From an uncultured Prevotellaceae bacterium (GTDB lineage: Bacteria; Bacteroidota; Bacteroidia; Bacteroidales; Bacteroidaceae): a DNA stretch of 64,000 bases. A model generated the notes under the pieces. It ran no database searches. It saw nothing but the letters and a program-made list of their open reading frames with translations, and was not told where the DNA came from. Shown piece after piece: positions 19,815 to 29,706 of this stretch. The number at the start of each line of letters is the position of its first letter. Position 1 is the first letter of the stretch. The DNA is taken from contig OMRP01000007.1 of assembly GCA_900313615.1 (NCBI GenBank), positions 31,217 to 95,216 on the forward strand. Direction: 5' to 3'. Made by a program: the position numbers and the translations under genes.

Positions 19815-21152
19815 ATGGACGTTGAGAAAATCATGCATTCGCTGGAACAGAAGCATCCCGGCGAAGCCGAGTACCTGCAGGCAGTACGCGAGGTATTAAT
19901 CTCTGTGAAAGACGTGTACAACCAACACCCTGAATTTGAGCGCGCCAAACTAATTGAGCGTATGGTGGAACCGGAGCGTATCCTTACCTTCCGTGTGCCT
20001 TGGACCGACGACAAGGGTGAGGTACATGTGAACCTGGGATACCGCGTGCAGTTCAACAGCGCCATTGGCCCGTACAAGGGCGGTTTGCGTTTCCACCCAT
20101 CGGTGAACCTGTCCATCCTGAAGTTCTTGGGCTTTGAGCAGACCTTCAAGAACGCACTTACCACGTTGCCTATGGGCGGCGGCAAGGGCGGTAGCGACTT
20201 CTCCATCCGTGGACGCAGCGATGCCGAGGTGATGCGTTTCTGCCAAGCCTTCATGACGGAATTGGTGAAGGTGATTGGTCCCGATATGGACGTGCCCGCT
20301 GGCGACATCGGCGTAGGTGGCCGTGAGATTGGCTACCTCTTCGGCATGTACAAGAAACTGACGCATGAATGGAACGGTGTGCTCACTGGCAAGGGTCTGG
20401 AATGGGGCGGTTCTCGCATCCGTCCAGAAGCAACTGGTTTCGGAGCACTCTATTTCGTGAACCAGATGCTGCAGACGCGTGACATCGACATCAAGGGCAA
20501 GACGGTAGCCATCAGTGGCTTCGGCAATGTGGCCTGGGGTGCCGCAACAAAAGCCACCGAATTGGGTGCCAAGGTGGTGACCATCAGTGGTCCCGACGGA
20601 TATATCTACGACCCAGATGGCATCTCCGGCGAGAAGATCGACTATATGCTTGAGCTGCGCGCTTCGGGCAATGATATCTGCCAACCTTATGCCGACGAAT
20701 TCCCGGGTGCCAAGTTCATCCCCGGCAAGAAGCCTTGGGAGGTGAAGGTGGACATCGCGCTACCCTGCGCCACACAGAACGAACTCAACGGCGACGATGC
20801 CGACATGTTGCTCGCCAACAAACCGCTGTGCGTGGCCGAGGTGTCGAACATGGGTTGCACCGCCGAGGCGGCTGAGAAATTTGTCGCAGCAAAAATGCTC
20901 TTCGCTCCCGGCAAGGCCGTGAATGCTGGTGGCGTGGCCACATCGGGTCTGGAGATGACACAAAACTCCATGCGTCTGAGCTGGAGCGAGAAAGAGGTGG
21001 ACGAGAAACTCCACTATATCATGCACTCCATCCACGAGGCTTGTGTGAAATATGGCAAGCAGCCCGACGGTTACATCGACTACGTGAAGGGTGCCAACAT
21101 CGCTGGTTTCATGAAGGTGGCCAACGCCATGATGGCACAAGGTATCGTGTAA
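19815..21152 (+). CDS. gdhA: NADP-type glutamate dehydrogenase
   Basis: A 445-aa enzyme interconverting 2-oxoglutarate plus ammonia and glutamate, the main ammonium-assimilation step in many Bacteroidales. Visible features are the substrate-site segment YKGGLRFHPSVN, the GGGKGGSDF loop (Lys124), the PTGFG-like RPEATGFGALYF segment and a Rossmann motif (VAISGFGNVAWGAA, about residue 232). Length and sequence fit the hexameric NADP-dependent class (E. coli GdhA 447 aa). It is monocistronic with a strong promoter and a strong terminator. Confidence 0.96.
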   Translation: MDVEKIMHSLEQKHPGEAEYLQAVREVLISVKDVYNQHPEFERAKLIERMVEPERILTFRVPWTDDKGEVHVNLGYRVQFNSAIGPYKGGLRFHPSVNLSILKFLGFEQTFKNALTTLPMGGGKGGSDFSIRGRSDAEVMRFCQAFMTELVKVIGPDMDVPAGDIGVGGREIGYLFGMYKKLTHEWNGVLTGKGLEWGGSRIRPEATGFGALYFVNQMLQTRDIDIKGKTVAISGFGNVAWGAATKATELGAKVVTISGPDGYIYDPDGISGEKIDYMLELRASGNDICQPYADEFPGAKFIPGKKPWEVKVDIALPCATQNELNGDDADMLLANKPLCVAEVSNMGCTAEAAEKFVAAKMLFAPGKAVNAGGVATSGLEMTQNSMRLSWSEKEVDEKLHYIMHSIHEACVKYGKQPDGYIDYVKGANIAGFMKVANAMMAQGIV

Positions 21153-21191
21153 AGGTAAAAAGGCTAAAAAGAAAAGTAAACCTTAATAAAG

Positions 21192-21229
21192 ACAGTCAGT
21201 CCCTGCACATGAGTGCAGGGACTGACTGT
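21192..21229 (+). terminator. Terminator hairpin after gdhA
   Basis: A perfect 16-bp stem (21192-21207 with 21214-21229) and a 6-nt loop between convergent genes. The T run is short (TTTA), so it may work weakly in both directions. The inner part GTCCCTGCA/TGCAGGGAC recurs in the hairpins at 41.1, 43.6 and 47.8 kb. Confidence 0.75.
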
Positions 21230-21252
21230 TTACATACATTCAATGTTCAATG

Positions 21253-22080
21253 TTACTTCCTTGTGGTGATGGAGAATTCCGTCACACCCGACATGGCTTG
21301 TCCGCCCTGGAGCACGGAGAGGCAGAAGGTGGCGGTGCCGTCCTTAATCTTACCTGCCTTGACCATGGCCGTGTAACGAATGGCTGCACCTGGGGCAAGA
21401 CTCTCCACATGCACCGAGGGTGAGATGTAGATGCGTTTGTTGCCTGATGCTTCCACCACGGTGGGCTGGAGGTCATAGAGCGTACGGCTGGAGGTGTTCA
21501 CCACCTCGAAGATAACCTTCGACAACTCGTTGGAACGGAGGATATTGTCGTGGTTGTCATCGACGAAGCGTGGGTTGCGAATCTCTATCTGCGGATTGTA
21601 AGCATAGTCACCCATGTCGTAACTCGACGACGCAGGATTCATCGTGCGTGCCGGTGAAGCGGAATAGGTGCCCGTGTAGTCGGTGCTACCGAAGTCGTAG
21701 ATACGGTCGTCGTAGGATTGACCTTCGGTCGGTCCGTAATAGCCACCATCGTCGTAACGCGAGTCGTCATAACGAGAATCGTCACGTTGCTCCTGACGCT
21801 GTTGTTGACGTTGCTGATGACGTTGCTCATAGCGGTCTTCGATGCGCTCCTGACGTCTCTGGTCGGCTGCAGAGCCAATAGCGCCGCCCACGACGGCACC
21901 ACCCGCCATGCCGATGATGGTTCCGATGTCGCTGCCACGAGGACCGCCGGCGATGCCGCCGATGGCCGATCCAAGGATGGAGCCCAACGTTGAGCCTGTG
22001 TACGCTCCCGCTCCAGCATATGAGCCGCACCCAGCGAGCAACAAGGTGCCGCATACTGTCAATACCAAAATCTTTTTCAT
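21253..22080 (-). CDS. Glycine-zipper lipoprotein
   Basis: A 275-aa lipoprotein: signal peptide with lipobox LLAGC, then a Gly/Ala-rich double helix typical of glycine-zipper domains (about residues 20-72, GSILGSAIGGIAGG...). Next is a strongly charged Gln/Arg/Asp linker (about 73-130), and last a soluble C-terminal beta domain (about 155-275, including FEVVNTSSRTLYDLQPTVV) resembling Ig-like adhesion or stabilising folds. It is probably membrane-anchored in the envelope. Function unknown. A promoter lies at 22188-22218, upstream of an unusual repeat-rich leader. Confidence 0.82.
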   Translation of the reverse strand: MKKILVLTVCGTLLLAGCGSYAGAGAYTGSTLGSILGSAIGGIAGGPRGSDIGTIIGMAGGAVVGGAIGSAADQRRQERIEDRYEQRHQQRQQQRQEQRDDSRYDDSRYDDGGYYGPTEGQSYDDRIYDFGSTDYTGTYSASPARTMNPASSSYDMGDYAYNPQIEIRNPRFVDDNHDNILRSNELSKVIFEVVNTSSRTLYDLQPTVVEASGNKRIYISPSVHVESLAPGAAIRYTAMVKAGKIKDGTATFCLSVLQGGQAMSGVTEFSITTRK

Positions 22081-22085
22081 TGTCT

Positions 22086-22182
22086 ATGAGTTATTAAGTT
22101 GTTGAGTTCGTGAGTTTGTTGAGTTTATGAGTTCGTGAGTTTGTGAGTTTGTGAGTTATTAAGTTATTGAGTTGTTGAGTTT
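22086..22182. repeat. Degenerate GAGTT(N)2-3T array in lipoprotein 5' leader
   Basis: About 97 nt made of irregular copies of GAGTTNGT/GAGTTATTAA on the plus strand, between the lipoprotein ATG and its promoter. On the minus strand it is a CAA/CTCA-rich leader with little structure. Confidence 0.7.
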
Positions 22183-22187
22183 TGTTG

Positions 22188-22218
22188 CAAAAATAATTGA
22201 TTTTGTCAATATTTGCAA
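22188..22218 (-). promoter_or_regulatory. Promoter of glycine-zipper lipoprotein gene
   Basis: On the minus strand TTG (22216-22218), 20 nt, then TATTTTTG (22188-22195). The leader of about 100 nt is the GAGTT-type array. Confidence 0.6.
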
Positions 22219-22352
22219 GTATCAAGGGCCTGAATATTCATTACTGTCCATCACAGCCACGAGAAAACCGCATTTTCATCGGTGCAAAAATAGCCAGAAA
22301 AATGGTCACAAAAACGGGAAAATCCCGAAAAGAAGATAGGGGAAACCCTAAA

Positions 22353-22500
22353 GAGTGATGAATGACAAGTGATGAGTGATGAGTGACAAGTGACGATTTT
22401 CCGGTCAATGACCTCAACAGCCCGTCAACATTCAAAATTCAACATTCATCAATTCTTCATCGCGAAGCGACAATTCATCATTCAAAATTCAAAATTCAAC
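22353..22500. repeat. Degenerate GAGTGAC and TTCAAAATTCAAC arrays
   Basis: The gene-free stretch 22219-22507 contains GAGTGATGA/GACAAGTGA units (22353-22394) and ATTCAAAATTCAACATTCATCA units (22427-22500). The first type also occurs at 43513-43547 and 51297-51357. No gene is seen here. Confidence 0.65.
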
Positions 22501-22507
22501 AATAAAA

Positions 22508-22537
22508 AAGGATGCTCCGTGATGGAGCATCCTTTTT
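22508..22537 (-). terminator. Terminator of the alpha operon
   Basis: A perfect 9-bp stem GGATGCTCC/GGAGCATCC with a 5-nt loop, followed on the minus strand by TTTTTTATT, 18 nt after the rplQ stop. It marks the end of the 41-kb leftward run of genes. Confidence 0.88.
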
Positions 22538-22555
22538 ATGTAGACTAATTGGAAA

Positions 22556-23092
22556 TTATTCAGCCTTTGCCTCAGCGGCTTTCTCTTCAACAGCCTCGGC
22601 AACCTCAGCGGCTTTCTCCTCGACTTTTTCCTCGACGGCTGCAGCAGCTTCAGCAACAGGAGCCTCAGCTTTGGCACCCGAACGACGGCTACGACGAGTC
22701 TTCTTGGCAGCCTTCGGAGTCTTGGCCATGTTCTCGTCAAAGTCAACGAGTTCGATGAAGCACATATCAGCACCGTCGCCCTGACGGAAACCGAGTTTGA
22801 TGATGCGTGTGTAACCACCGGGACGATCGCCCACCTTCTCAGCAATGTTGGTGAAAAGTTCGGTGACGGCATACTTGTTTTGGAGATAACGGAACACCAC
22901 GCGTCGCGAACTGGTGGTATCTTCCTTGCAGCGGGTGATCAGGGGCTCTACATATTTCTTGAGCGCCTTGGCCTTTGCGAGGGTCGTAGTGATTCTTTTG
23001 TGCTCGATCAGCGAGATAGCCATATTCGCGAGCATGGCATGACGATGGTCAGCAGTACGGCCCAGATGGTTGAATTTCTTATTGTGTCTCAT
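22556..23092 (-). CDS. rplQ: 50S ribosomal protein L17 with acidic tail
   Basis: A 178-aa protein. Residues 1-128 are a normal L17 ([21 protein letters not shown]...), which sits near the peptide exit tunnel. The last 50 residues are Ala/Glu/Lys low-complexity ([14 protein letters not shown]), making the protein about 50 residues longer than E. coli L17. It is the last gene of the alpha operon, 8 nt after rpoA. Confidence 0.97.
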   Translation of the reverse strand: MRHNKKFNHLGRTADHRHAMLANMAISLIEHKRITTTLAKAKALKKYVEPLITRCKEDTTSSRRVVFRYLQNKYAVTELFTNIAEKVGDRPGGYTRIIKLGFRQGDGADMCFIELVDFDENMAKTPKAAKKTRRSRRSGAKAEAPVAEAAAAVEEKVEEKAAEVAEAVEEKAAEAKAE

Positions 23093-23100
23093 TACTGAAA

Positions 23101-24093
23101 TTACTCTTGATTAAGTTTGTATTTTGAAATATCGGTTCCAAACGACAGATTCAGACCTTCGAGCAAATCATCAAGCTCAGAAAGCGATTTCTTGCCGAAG
23201 TTGCGGAATTTGAGCAGGTCGGTCTTGTTGTACTGCACGAGGTCGCCGAGTGTTTCCACGTCGGCTGCCTTGAGACAGTTGAGCGCGCGCACCGAGAGGT
23301 TCATGTCGACGAGTCGCTGTTTGAGCAACTGACGCATGTGGAGCACCTCTTCGTCGAATTCCTGGTTGCCATCGACTTCCGGGTTTTCGAGCGTTATCTT
23401 CTCATCGCTGAAGAGCATGAAATGATAGATGAGCGTTTTGGCCGCCTCTTTGAGCGCATCCTTCGGGTGAATGGAACCATCCGTGGTGACTTCGATGACG
23501 AGTTTGTCGTAGTCGGTCTTCTGCTCGACACGATAAGGCTCCACCGAATATTTCACGTTGCGGATAGGGGTGTAGATAGAATCGATTGGTATGACGTTGA
23601 CATCTGTGCAGAACTCCCTATTCTCATCGGCGGGAACATAACCCCTACCTTTGTTGATAGTGATGTCGATCTGCATCAACGCTTTGGGCTCTAAATGACA
23701 AATCACCAAATCAGGGTTTAACACTTCAAATCCAGTCAGATATTTTCCTATATCGCCGGCTTTGAACTCGGTGGAGTTCTCGACGGTGATACTCACTTTA
23801 TCGTTCTCGAATTCTTCTACTACTTGTTTGAATCGAACTTGTTTGAGATTCAAAATAATGTTAGTGACATCCTCCTTGACGCCGGGCACGGAAGAGAATT
23901 CATGCTCGACACCGGCAATTTTGACGGTGTTGATGGCGAACCCTTCGAGCGACGAAAGCAGAATGCGGCGGAGCGAGTTGCCGATGGTGACACCGAAACC
24001 CGGTTCCAAAGGACGGAATTCGAACTTGCCGAACTTCTCGTCAGCCTCCAACATTACAACTTTGTCAGGTTTTTGAAATGCTAATATCGCCAT
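23101..24093 (-). CDS. rpoA: RNA polymerase alpha subunit
   Basis: A 330-aa subunit that nucleates RNA polymerase assembly and contacts upstream promoter DNA and activators. The N-terminal dimerisation domain ([19 protein letters not shown]) and the C-terminal helix-hairpin-helix domain ([23 protein letters not shown]) are complete. It lies in the standard order rpsM-rpsK-rpsD-rpoA-rplQ, with 11 nt to rpsD and 8 nt to rplQ. Confidence 0.98.
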   Translation of the reverse strand: MAILAFQKPDKVVMLEADEKFGKFEFRPLEPGFGVTIGNSLRRILLSSLEGFAINTVKIAGVEHEFSSVPGVKEDVTNIILNLKQVRFKQVVEEFENDKVSITVENSTEFKAGDIGKYLTGFEVLNPDLVICHLEPKALMQIDITINKGRGYVPADENREFCTDVNVIPIDSIYTPIRNVKYSVEPYRVEQKTDYDKLVIEVTTDGSIHPKDALKEAAKTLIYHFMLFSDEKITLENPEVDGNQEFDEEVLHMRQLLKQRLVDMNLSVRALNCLKAADVETLGDLVQYNKTDLLKFRNFGKKSLSELDDLLEGLNLSFGTDISKYKLNQE

Positions 24094-24104
24094 TAATTCA
24101 ATGA

Positions 24105-24710
24105 TTATTTAGAGTACAACTCAACGATTAACTGTTCCTTAATATTCTCAGGGATATCCGCTCTGTCGGGCTTATGCAGGTATTTCCCGCTCTTGGAGTT
24201 TTCGTCCCATTCGATCCAGGGATACTTGCTGTGGTTGAATCCAGCGAGTGCGGCCTCAATGACTTCGAGCGATTTAGCCTTTTCTCTCACGCCGACCACT
24301 TGTCCGGGCTTGACGGAATAAGAAGGAATGTTAACGACCTTTCCATCAACAACGATATGCTTGTGGGAGACGAGCTGACGAGCAGCTGCTCTCGTGGGAG
24401 CGATACCGAGGCGGAAGACGATGTTGTCGAGTCGGCTTTCAAGGTTCTGGAGCAGCACCTCACCGGTGATGCCTTCGGCCTTGGCAGCAGCCTCAAACAT
24501 ATTCCTAAACTGGCGCTCGAGTACACCATAGGTATACTTAGCCTTTTGCTTCTCTGCCAACATGACAGCATACTCCGACTGCTTGCGGCGACGGTTGTTG
24601 CCATGCTGTCCAGGAGGGAAGTTCCTCTTGGACAAAACTTTGTCTTCGCCGAAGATGGGTTCACCAAAACGGCGAGCAATTTTTGATTTCGGTCCTATAT
24701 ATCTTGCCAT
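24105..24710 (-). CDS. rpsD: 30S ribosomal protein S4
   Basis: A 201-aa primary 16S-binding protein with the S4 RNA-binding fold ([32 protein letters not shown]). In E. coli S4 represses this operon; the 112-nt rpsK-rpsD gap (24711-24822) is the longest in this part of the cluster, but I see no pseudoknot resembling the E. coli one, only AT-rich sequence. The N terminus has no Cys zinc knuckle. Confidence 0.97.
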   Translation of the reverse strand: MARYIGPKSKIARRFGEPIFGEDKVLSKRNFPPGQHGNNRRRKQSEYAVMLAEKQKAKYTYGVLERQFRNMFEAAAKAEGITGEVLLQNLESRLDNIVFRLGIAPTRAAARQLVSHKHIVVDGKVVNIPSYSVKPGQVVGVREKAKSLEVIEAALAGFNHSKYPWIEWDENSKSGKYLHKPDRADIPENIKEQLIVELYSK

Positions 24711-24822
24711 AACTGTGAAAATCAGAGAATTAAAAAATGAAAAGATGAAAAGAATGGCCTTTCAATTCTCAACTCCCAATTTTAATTTTTATAATGTTAT
24801 TATATTTAAATTTTTAATAGGA

Positions 24823-25212
24823 TTACACGCGGCGGCGTTTCGGTGGGCGGCATCCGTTGTGGGGCAGCGGAGTGACGTCAACAATCTCGATGACATCGAT
24901 ACCGGCACCGTGAATGGCGCGGATGGCCGACTCACGACCGTTACCTGGACCCTTGACATAAGCCTTCACCTTGCGCAGACCAAGGTCGTAAGCCACTTTG
25001 GCGCAGTCCTCGGCAGCCATCTGGGCGGCATACGGAGTATTTTTCTTTGAACCACGGAATCCCATCTTGCCAGCCGACGACCAGGAGATAACCTGACCCT
25101 CGCTGTTAGCCAGAGACACTATGATATTATTGAAAGAGCTATGCACATGGAGCTGTCCCATAGCATCAACCTTAACGTTTCTTTTTTTCGAAGCGACTGT
25201 TTTCTTTGCCAT
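24823..25212 (-). CDS. rpsK: 30S ribosomal protein S11
   Basis: A 129-aa platform protein of the small subunit, full length, with the conserved core ([18 protein letters not shown]...[20 protein letters not shown]) and basic C terminus (PPKRRRV). It is 20 nt after rpsM. Confidence 0.97.
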   Translation of the reverse strand: MAKKTVASKKRNVKVDAMGQLHVHSSFNNIIVSLANSEGQVISWSSAGKMGFRGSKKNTPYAAQMAAEDCAKVAYDLGLRKVKAYVKGPGNGRESAIRAIHGAGIDVIEIVDVTPLPHNGCRPPKRRRV

Positions 25213-25232
25213 GATAGTTTCCTTTCTACTGA

Positions 25233-25613
25233 TTACTTAGTTGCCTTTTTCTTGTTAGCCACAGTCTTCTTCTTTCCTTTGCGGGTACGGGCATTGTTCT
25301 TGGTGCTCTGTCCGCGTACGGGAAGACCGTTACGGTGTCTTACGCCACGATAGCAGCCAATGTCCATGAGGCGCTTGATGTTCATCTGGATTTCCGACCT
25401 GAGGTCACCTTCCACTTTGAATTCAGCACCGATAATCTCACGGATTTTGGCAGCCTGGTCGTCGGTCCACTCATTCACTTTGAGTGCACGGTCTACGCCC
25501 GCCTTATCCAATATCTTTGCTGAACTACTTCGACCTATACCGAAGATATAAGTCAATGCGATTTCGCCACGCTTATTCTGGGGCAAATCTACTCCAACAA
25601 TTCTTATTGCCAT
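25233..25613 (-). CDS. rpsM: 30S ribosomal protein S13
   Basis: A 126-aa head protein contacting the P-site tRNA and L5. The HhH-like segment ([22 protein letters not shown]) and basic tail ([17 protein letters not shown]) are present. It follows rpmJ after 37 nt. Confidence 0.97.
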   Translation of the reverse strand: MAIRIVGVDLPQNKRGEIALTYIFGIGRSSSAKILDKAGVDRALKVNEWTDDQAAKIREIIGAEFKVEGDLRSEIQMNIKRLMDIGCYRGVRHRNGLPVRGQSTKNNARTRKGKKKTVANKKKATK

Positions 25614-25650
25614 TTTGTTTTAATTAAAAAAAAGAGGTTAAATACTTGGT

Positions 25651-25767
25651 TTATCCCTGACGCAATTTATACTTGGGATTTTTCTTGTTGATGACGAACA
25701 GCCTGCCTTTTCTCCTGACGATTTTGCAATCAGGTGTCCGTTTCTTTAATGATGCTCTTGTCTTCAT
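25651..25767 (-). CDS. rpmJ: 50S ribosomal protein L36, zinc-free form
   Basis: A 38-aa gene between infA and rpsM. The translation begins [20 protein letters not shown] and ends NPKYKLRQG. Of the four zinc ligands of the classical C+ form (Cys11, Cys14, Cys27, His33) only Cys14 remains; the others are Thr, Asn and Tyr. It is therefore the C- type that does not bind zinc. Start and stop are unambiguous (ATG at 25767, TAA at 25651-25653). Confidence 0.96.
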   Translation of the reverse strand: MKTRASLKKRTPDCKIVRRKGRLFVINKKNPKYKLRQG

Positions 25768-25780
25768 ATCTGATAAAGGG

Positions 25781-25999
25781 TTATTTGTATCTGAACACGA
25801 TGCGGCCCTTGGTAAGGTCGTAGGGGCTCATCTCCACCTTCACCTTGTCGCCGGGAAGAATCTTGATGTAGTGCATGCGCATCTTACCCGAGATGTGGGC
25901 AGTGATTTGCACGCCGTTTTCCAGTTCCACCCTGAACATGGCGTTGGATAGAGCCTCGATAATCGTTCCGTCCTGCTCGATAGCAGATTGTTTTGCCAT
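25781..25999 (-). CDS. infA: Translation initiation factor IF-1
   Basis: A 72-aa OB-fold factor that binds the 30S A site during initiation. The sequence is complete and conserved ([15 protein letters not shown]...[28 protein letters not shown]). It sits between map (12 nt) and rpmJ (13 nt). Confidence 0.97.
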   Translation of the reverse strand: MAKQSAIEQDGTIIEALSNAMFRVELENGVQITAHISGKMRMHYIKILPGDKVKVEMSPYDLTKGRIVFRYK

Positions 26000-26011
26000 A
26001 ATGAATGTTTA

Positions 26012-26797
26012 TTATTTATTTTCGATATACTCAAAGGAAGACAGTATTTCGGCCTCCCCCTTTCTCACGGCGATGGTATGTTCGAAATGGGCCGCTGGTT
26101 GGCCGTCGCGTGTGCGCACCGTCCAACGGTCGCTGTCGAGCACCACCTGTCGCTGTCCCATGGTAATCATGGGCTCGATGGCGATGCACATACCTGCCTT
26201 GAGCAACGGGCCGTTGCCACGTCGTCCGTAGTTGGGCACCTGCGGGTCTTCGTGCATCTTACGTCCGATGCCATGGCCTGTGAGTTCCCTCACCACACCA
26301 TAGCCTGCCGACTCGCAATAGTCCTGCACCGTTTGGCTGATGTCGCCCACATGCATGCCCGCCTTGGCGGCGGCTATGCCCTGATAGAGCGCCTCCCTAG
26401 TGCGTCGCAACAACTGGCTGACCTCATCGGACACCTCGCCCACCGTGAAAGTGTAGGCAGAGTCGCCATTGAAGCCGTTGAGCAATGTGCCACAGTCGAT
26501 GGAGATGATGTCGCCCTCTTTGAGAATGGTCTTCTCGTCGGGTATACCATGCACGACCACGTCGTTGACTGAAGTGCAGATGCTTGCCGGAAACGGTCCC
26601 CCGTAGGGATTGGGGAAGTTGAGGAAAGTAGGCACGGCCCCATGGTCGCGGATGAACTCGTCGGCTATGCGGTCGAGCTGTTTCGTGGAGACCCCGGGCA
26701 TGATATGTTTCGCCAATTCGGCAAGCGTAAGACCGACGAGTCGGTTCGCTTGCCTCATCAGCTCAATTTCGTCTTCCGTCTTGAGGAATATCTTCAT
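26012..26797 (-). CDS. map: Methionine aminopeptidase type I
   Basis: A 261-aa enzyme that removes the initiator Met from nascent proteins. The expected metal ligands are all present: Asp101, Asp112, His175, Glu208 and Glu239, with catalytic His83 (VVVHGIP). It follows secY by 15 nt, a frequent arrangement at the end of spc operons. Confidence 0.96.
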   Translation of the reverse strand: MKIFLKTEDEIELMRQANRLVGLTLAELAKHIMPGVSTKQLDRIADEFIRDHGAVPTFLNFPNPYGGPFPASICTSVNDVVVHGIPDEKTILKEGDIISIDCGTLLNGFNGDSAYTFTVGEVSDEVSQLLRRTREALYQGIAAAKAGMHVGDISQTVQDYCESAGYGVVRELTGHGIGRKMHEDPQVPNYGRRGNGPLLKAGMCIAIEPMITMGQRQVVLDSDRWTVRTRDGQPAAHFEHTIAVRKGEAEILSSFEYIENK

Positions 26798-26812
26798 TCC
26801 GCCTGTGCGCCT

Positions 26813-28150
26813 TTATTTGGCCTTCATATCGGCATTGCGCGTGTGTCCCGGAGTGAGCAGACCTTCATAATGCCTCATCATGAGGTAACTCTGTATCTGC
26901 TGCAAGGTGTCGATGACCACACCCACAAGGATGAGCAACGATGTACCTCCGAAGAACTGAGCGAAGCCCTGCTGCACATTGAGCAGACCTGCAAGCGCCG
27001 GCATAATGGCGATGAATGCGATGAAGAGCGAACCCGGCAGGGTGATACGCGACATCACTGTGTCGATATACTCTGCTGTCGGTTTGCCGGGCTTCACACC
27101 CGGAATGAAACCGTTGTTGCGCTTCATGTCTTCAGCCATCTGCGTGGGGTTGAGCGTGATTGCCGTATAGAAATACGTAAACGCGATGATGAGCACGGCG
27201 AAGATGATGTTATAGAGCAGGCTCGTGTGATCCATGAGCGAGCGCATCACAAAACTGGTGCTGTCAGACGAATACTGTACGATGGCCAGCGGTATGAACA
27301 TCAGCGCCTGGGCAAAGATGATAGGCATCACGTTGGCAGCAAAAAGCTTCAGCGGGATATACTGACGCGCACCTCCGTAGGTCTTGTTGCCCTGCACTCT
27401 CCTAGCATACTGCACGGGCACCTTGCGGACACCCTGTACGAGTACGATGGAAGCGCATACCACGGCGAAGAGAATGAGAATCTCGATGATGAACATGACG
27501 AGACCACCACCAGTGATAGCCGTGAAGCGCGAAGTCACCTCCTGGAAGAATGCCTGGGGCAGACGGGCGATGATACCAATCATAATGATGATGGATATAC
27601 CGTTGCCCACACCCTTGTCGGTGATGCGCTCACCGAGCCAGAGGATGAACATCGAGCCGGCGGCCAGGATGATGGTTGCCGGAATCATGAACACCGACCA
27701 TGAGATGCCAGAGGCGAGAGCGCCACCCGACTGCATCTTCAGGTTGATGAGATACGACGGAGCCTGGAAGAGCAGAATGGCCACGGTAAGGATACGCGTG
27801 TACCAGTTGATCTTCTTTCGTCCGCTCTCCCCTTCACGCTGCATTTTCTGGAAGTAAGGCACAGCCACTGCCAGCAGCTGCATCACGATGGATGCCGAGA
27901 TATAGGGCATGATACCCAACGCGAAGATGGAAGCGTTAGAGAAAGCACCACCGGAGAACATATCGAGCAGCGACATAAGTCCCCCCTCGGTCTGCGACTG
28001 CAAGTTTTCCAACTGTGTCGGGTCGATACCCGGCAGTACGACGAAGGATCCGAAACGGTAAATCGCCGTGAAGAGGATGGTGACGAGGATTCGCTGGCGC
28101 AAATCCTCCACCTTCCATATGTTCTTCAGTGTCTCAATAAACTTTTTCAT
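26813..28150 (-). CDS. secY: Sec translocon subunit SecY
   Basis: A 445-aa inner-membrane protein with the ten-helix pattern of SecY, including the plug-helix region after TM1 (FRFGSFVVLPGIDPTQL-like start) and the conserved cytoplasmic loop before TM9 (EDMKRNNGFIPGVKPGKPTAEYI). It forms the protein-conducting channel with SecE (encoded at 63.2 kb). It starts 5 nt after the rplO stop. Confidence 0.97.
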   Translation of the reverse strand: MKKFIETLKNIWKVEDLRQRILVTILFTAIYRFGSFVVLPGIDPTQLENLQSQTEGGLMSLLDMFSGGAFSNASIFALGIMPYISASIVMQLLAVAVPYFQKMQREGESGRKKINWYTRILTVAILLFQAPSYLINLKMQSGGALASGISWSVFMIPATIILAAGSMFILWLGERITDKGVGNGISIIIMIGIIARLPQAFFQEVTSRFTAITGGGLVMFIIEILILFAVVCASIVLVQGVRKVPVQYARRVQGNKTYGGARQYIPLKLFAANVMPIIFAQALMFIPLAIVQYSSDSTSFVMRSLMDHTSLLYNIIFAVLIIAFTYFYTAITLNPTQMAEDMKRNNGFIPGVKPGKPTAEYIDTVMSRITLPGSLFIAFIAIMPALAGLLNVQQGFAQFFGGTSLLILVGVVIDTLQQIQSYLMMRHYEGLLTPGHTRNADMKAK

Positions 28151-28155
28151 TTACC

Positions 28156-28602
28156 TTAAATAATTGATATGTTACCACCTGCTGCCTTGATAGCCTCTTC
28201 AGCTTTCTTGGAGAAAGCGTTGGCCTCGACGGAGATTTTGGCTGTCAGCTCACCGTTGCCCAGGACTTTCACCAACTCCTTGCCGTTGGTCAAGCCTGCC
28301 TGAATGAGTTCCTGAATGCCTATCTTCTCCCATCCCTTGCTCTCAGCCAGCTTCTGCAGAGTAGAGATGTTCACGGCGAAATACTCCTTGTGGTTGATGT
28401 TTTTGAAACCGGCCTTCGGCACACGTCTCTGCAAAGGCATCTGGCCACCCTCGAAACCTATCTTTCTCTTGTAGCCCGAACGAGACTTGGCACCTTTGTG
28501 TCCACGGGTTGAAGTACCTCCGAGACCCGAACCTGGTCCGCGTCCGATTCTTCTCCTGCTATGTGTGGAACCCTGGGCGGGTTTTAGTTCATGCAATTTC
28601 AT
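28156..28602 (-). CDS. rplO: 50S ribosomal protein L15
   Basis: A 148-aa protein with the Gly/Arg-rich N-terminal extension ([21 protein letters not shown]) and a compact C-terminal domain. It binds 23S rRNA at a late assembly step. It lies 30 nt downstream of rpmD. Confidence 0.97.
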   Translation of the reverse strand: MKLHELKPAQGSTHSRRRIGRGPGSGLGGTSTRGHKGAKSRSGYKRKIGFEGGQMPLQRRVPKAGFKNINHKEYFAVNISTLQKLAESKGWEKIGIQELIQAGLTNGKELVKVLGNGELTAKISVEANAFSKKAEEAIKAAGGNISII

Positions 28603-28632
28603 TGTTTGGATGTTTTTTACGGTTTAACAAAA

Positions 28633-28812
28633 TTAGTCCTCGACGATAGTGATGAGATGGCGCACCGTTCTGATCATGCCCCTGATGGAAGGAGTATCCT
28701 CCACTTCCACCACCTGGCCGATTTTGCGCAGACCCAGGTGCATGAGAGTAGCCTTCTGGTTAACGGGATAACCAATTTTGCTCTTTACCTGTTTGATTTT
28801 TATCGTTGCCAT
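28633..28812 (-). CDS. rpmD: 50S ribosomal protein L30
   Basis: A 59-aa gene between rpsE and rplO. The translation begins MATIKIKQVKSKIGYPVNQK and ends RHLITIVED, the ferredoxin-like fold of bacterial L30 at the usual length. ATG at 28812, stop TAA at 28633-28635, 12 nt after rpsE. Confidence 0.96.
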   Translation of the reverse strand: MATIKIKQVKSKIGYPVNQKATLMHLGLRKIGQVVEVEDTPSIRGMIRTVRHLITIVED

Positions 28813-28824
28813 GATACGTCCTCC

Positions 28825-29337
28825 TTATCCTCTAAAAACTTTGTTCATACTGATTCCACGTTCACCGGCCACAGTATAGGCATCCCTGATTTCGCTCAGA
28901 GCCTTGATAGTAGCCTTGACGAGGTTGTGGGGGTTCGAAGAGCCTTTCGACTTAGCGAGCACATCGTTAACACCGGCGCTCTCGAGCACGGCACGCATAG
29001 CACCACCGGCCACCATTCCCGTACCGGGAGCGGCGGGTTTGAGGAACACCTTTGCGCCTCCGTAAGCCACTTCAATCTCATGGGGTATGGTACCCTTGAT
29101 CACGGGCACCTTGACGAGGTTCTTCTTGGCAGCCTCCATACCTTTCTGTATGGCGGCCGTCACTTCGCCGGCTTTGCCGAGGCCCCATCCGATGACACCC
29201 TTGCCGTCGCCAACCACGACGATGGCAGCGAACGTGAACGTGCGTCCACCCTTGGTAACCTTCGTTACGCGGTTAATAGCCACGAGTTTGTCTTTCAACT
29301 CGACGTCACTGTTTATCTTTACTTTGTTCATTGCCAT
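28825..29337 (-). CDS. rpsE: 30S ribosomal protein S5
   Basis: A 170-aa protein needed for translational accuracy. The double-stranded-RNA-binding-like N-terminal half ([20 protein letters not shown]) and the C-terminal half ([17 protein letters not shown]) are complete. A second ATG two codons in (MAMNK) is an equally possible start. Confidence 0.97.
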   Translation of the reverse strand: MAMNKVKINSDVELKDKLVAINRVTKVTKGGRTFTFAAIVVVGDGKGVIGWGLGKAGEVTAAIQKGMEAAKKNLVKVPVIKGTIPHEIEVAYGGAKVFLKPAAPGTGMVAGGAMRAVLESAGVNDVLAKSKGSSNPHNLVKATIKALSEIRDAYTVAGERGISMNKVFRG

Positions 29338-29343
29338 AATCGA

Positions 29344-29688
29344 TTAGAAATTTAGTCCTCCTTTGCGAGCGGCATCTGCCAGTTCCTTCACCCTACCATG
29401 ATAGAGATAACCGTTGCGGTCGAACACCACGGCCTGGATACCTTTCTCGGCCGCTTTCTTTGCCACGAGTTCTCCCACTTTCTGTGCCTGTTCCTTTTTG
29501 GGCATGTGCTCCATGCCAAGCGAAGAGGCTGCGGCGAGTGTATTGCCAGTGAGGTCGTTGATAATCTGCACGTAAATCTGCTTGTTGCTGCGGAAGACCG
29601 TCATGCGAGGTCTTTCTGCCGTGCCGTTCACTCTCTTACGAATTCTGAATTTTATCTTGATTCGTCTTTCTTCTTTTTTCGATGTCAT
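29344..29688 (-). CDS. rplR: 50S ribosomal protein L18
   Basis: A 114-aa 5S-rRNA-binding protein, full length, with the conserved core ([20 protein letters not shown]) and C terminus ([26 protein letters not shown]). It is 6 nt before rpsE. Confidence 0.97.
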   Translation of the reverse strand: MTSKKEERRIKIKFRIRKRVNGTAERPRMTVFRSNKQIYVQIINDLTGNTLAAASSLGMEHMPKKEQAQKVGELVAKKAAEKGIQAVVFDRNGYLYHGRVKELADAARKGGLNF

Positions 29689-29706
29689 AATGCTATGGTA
29701 TTAAAG

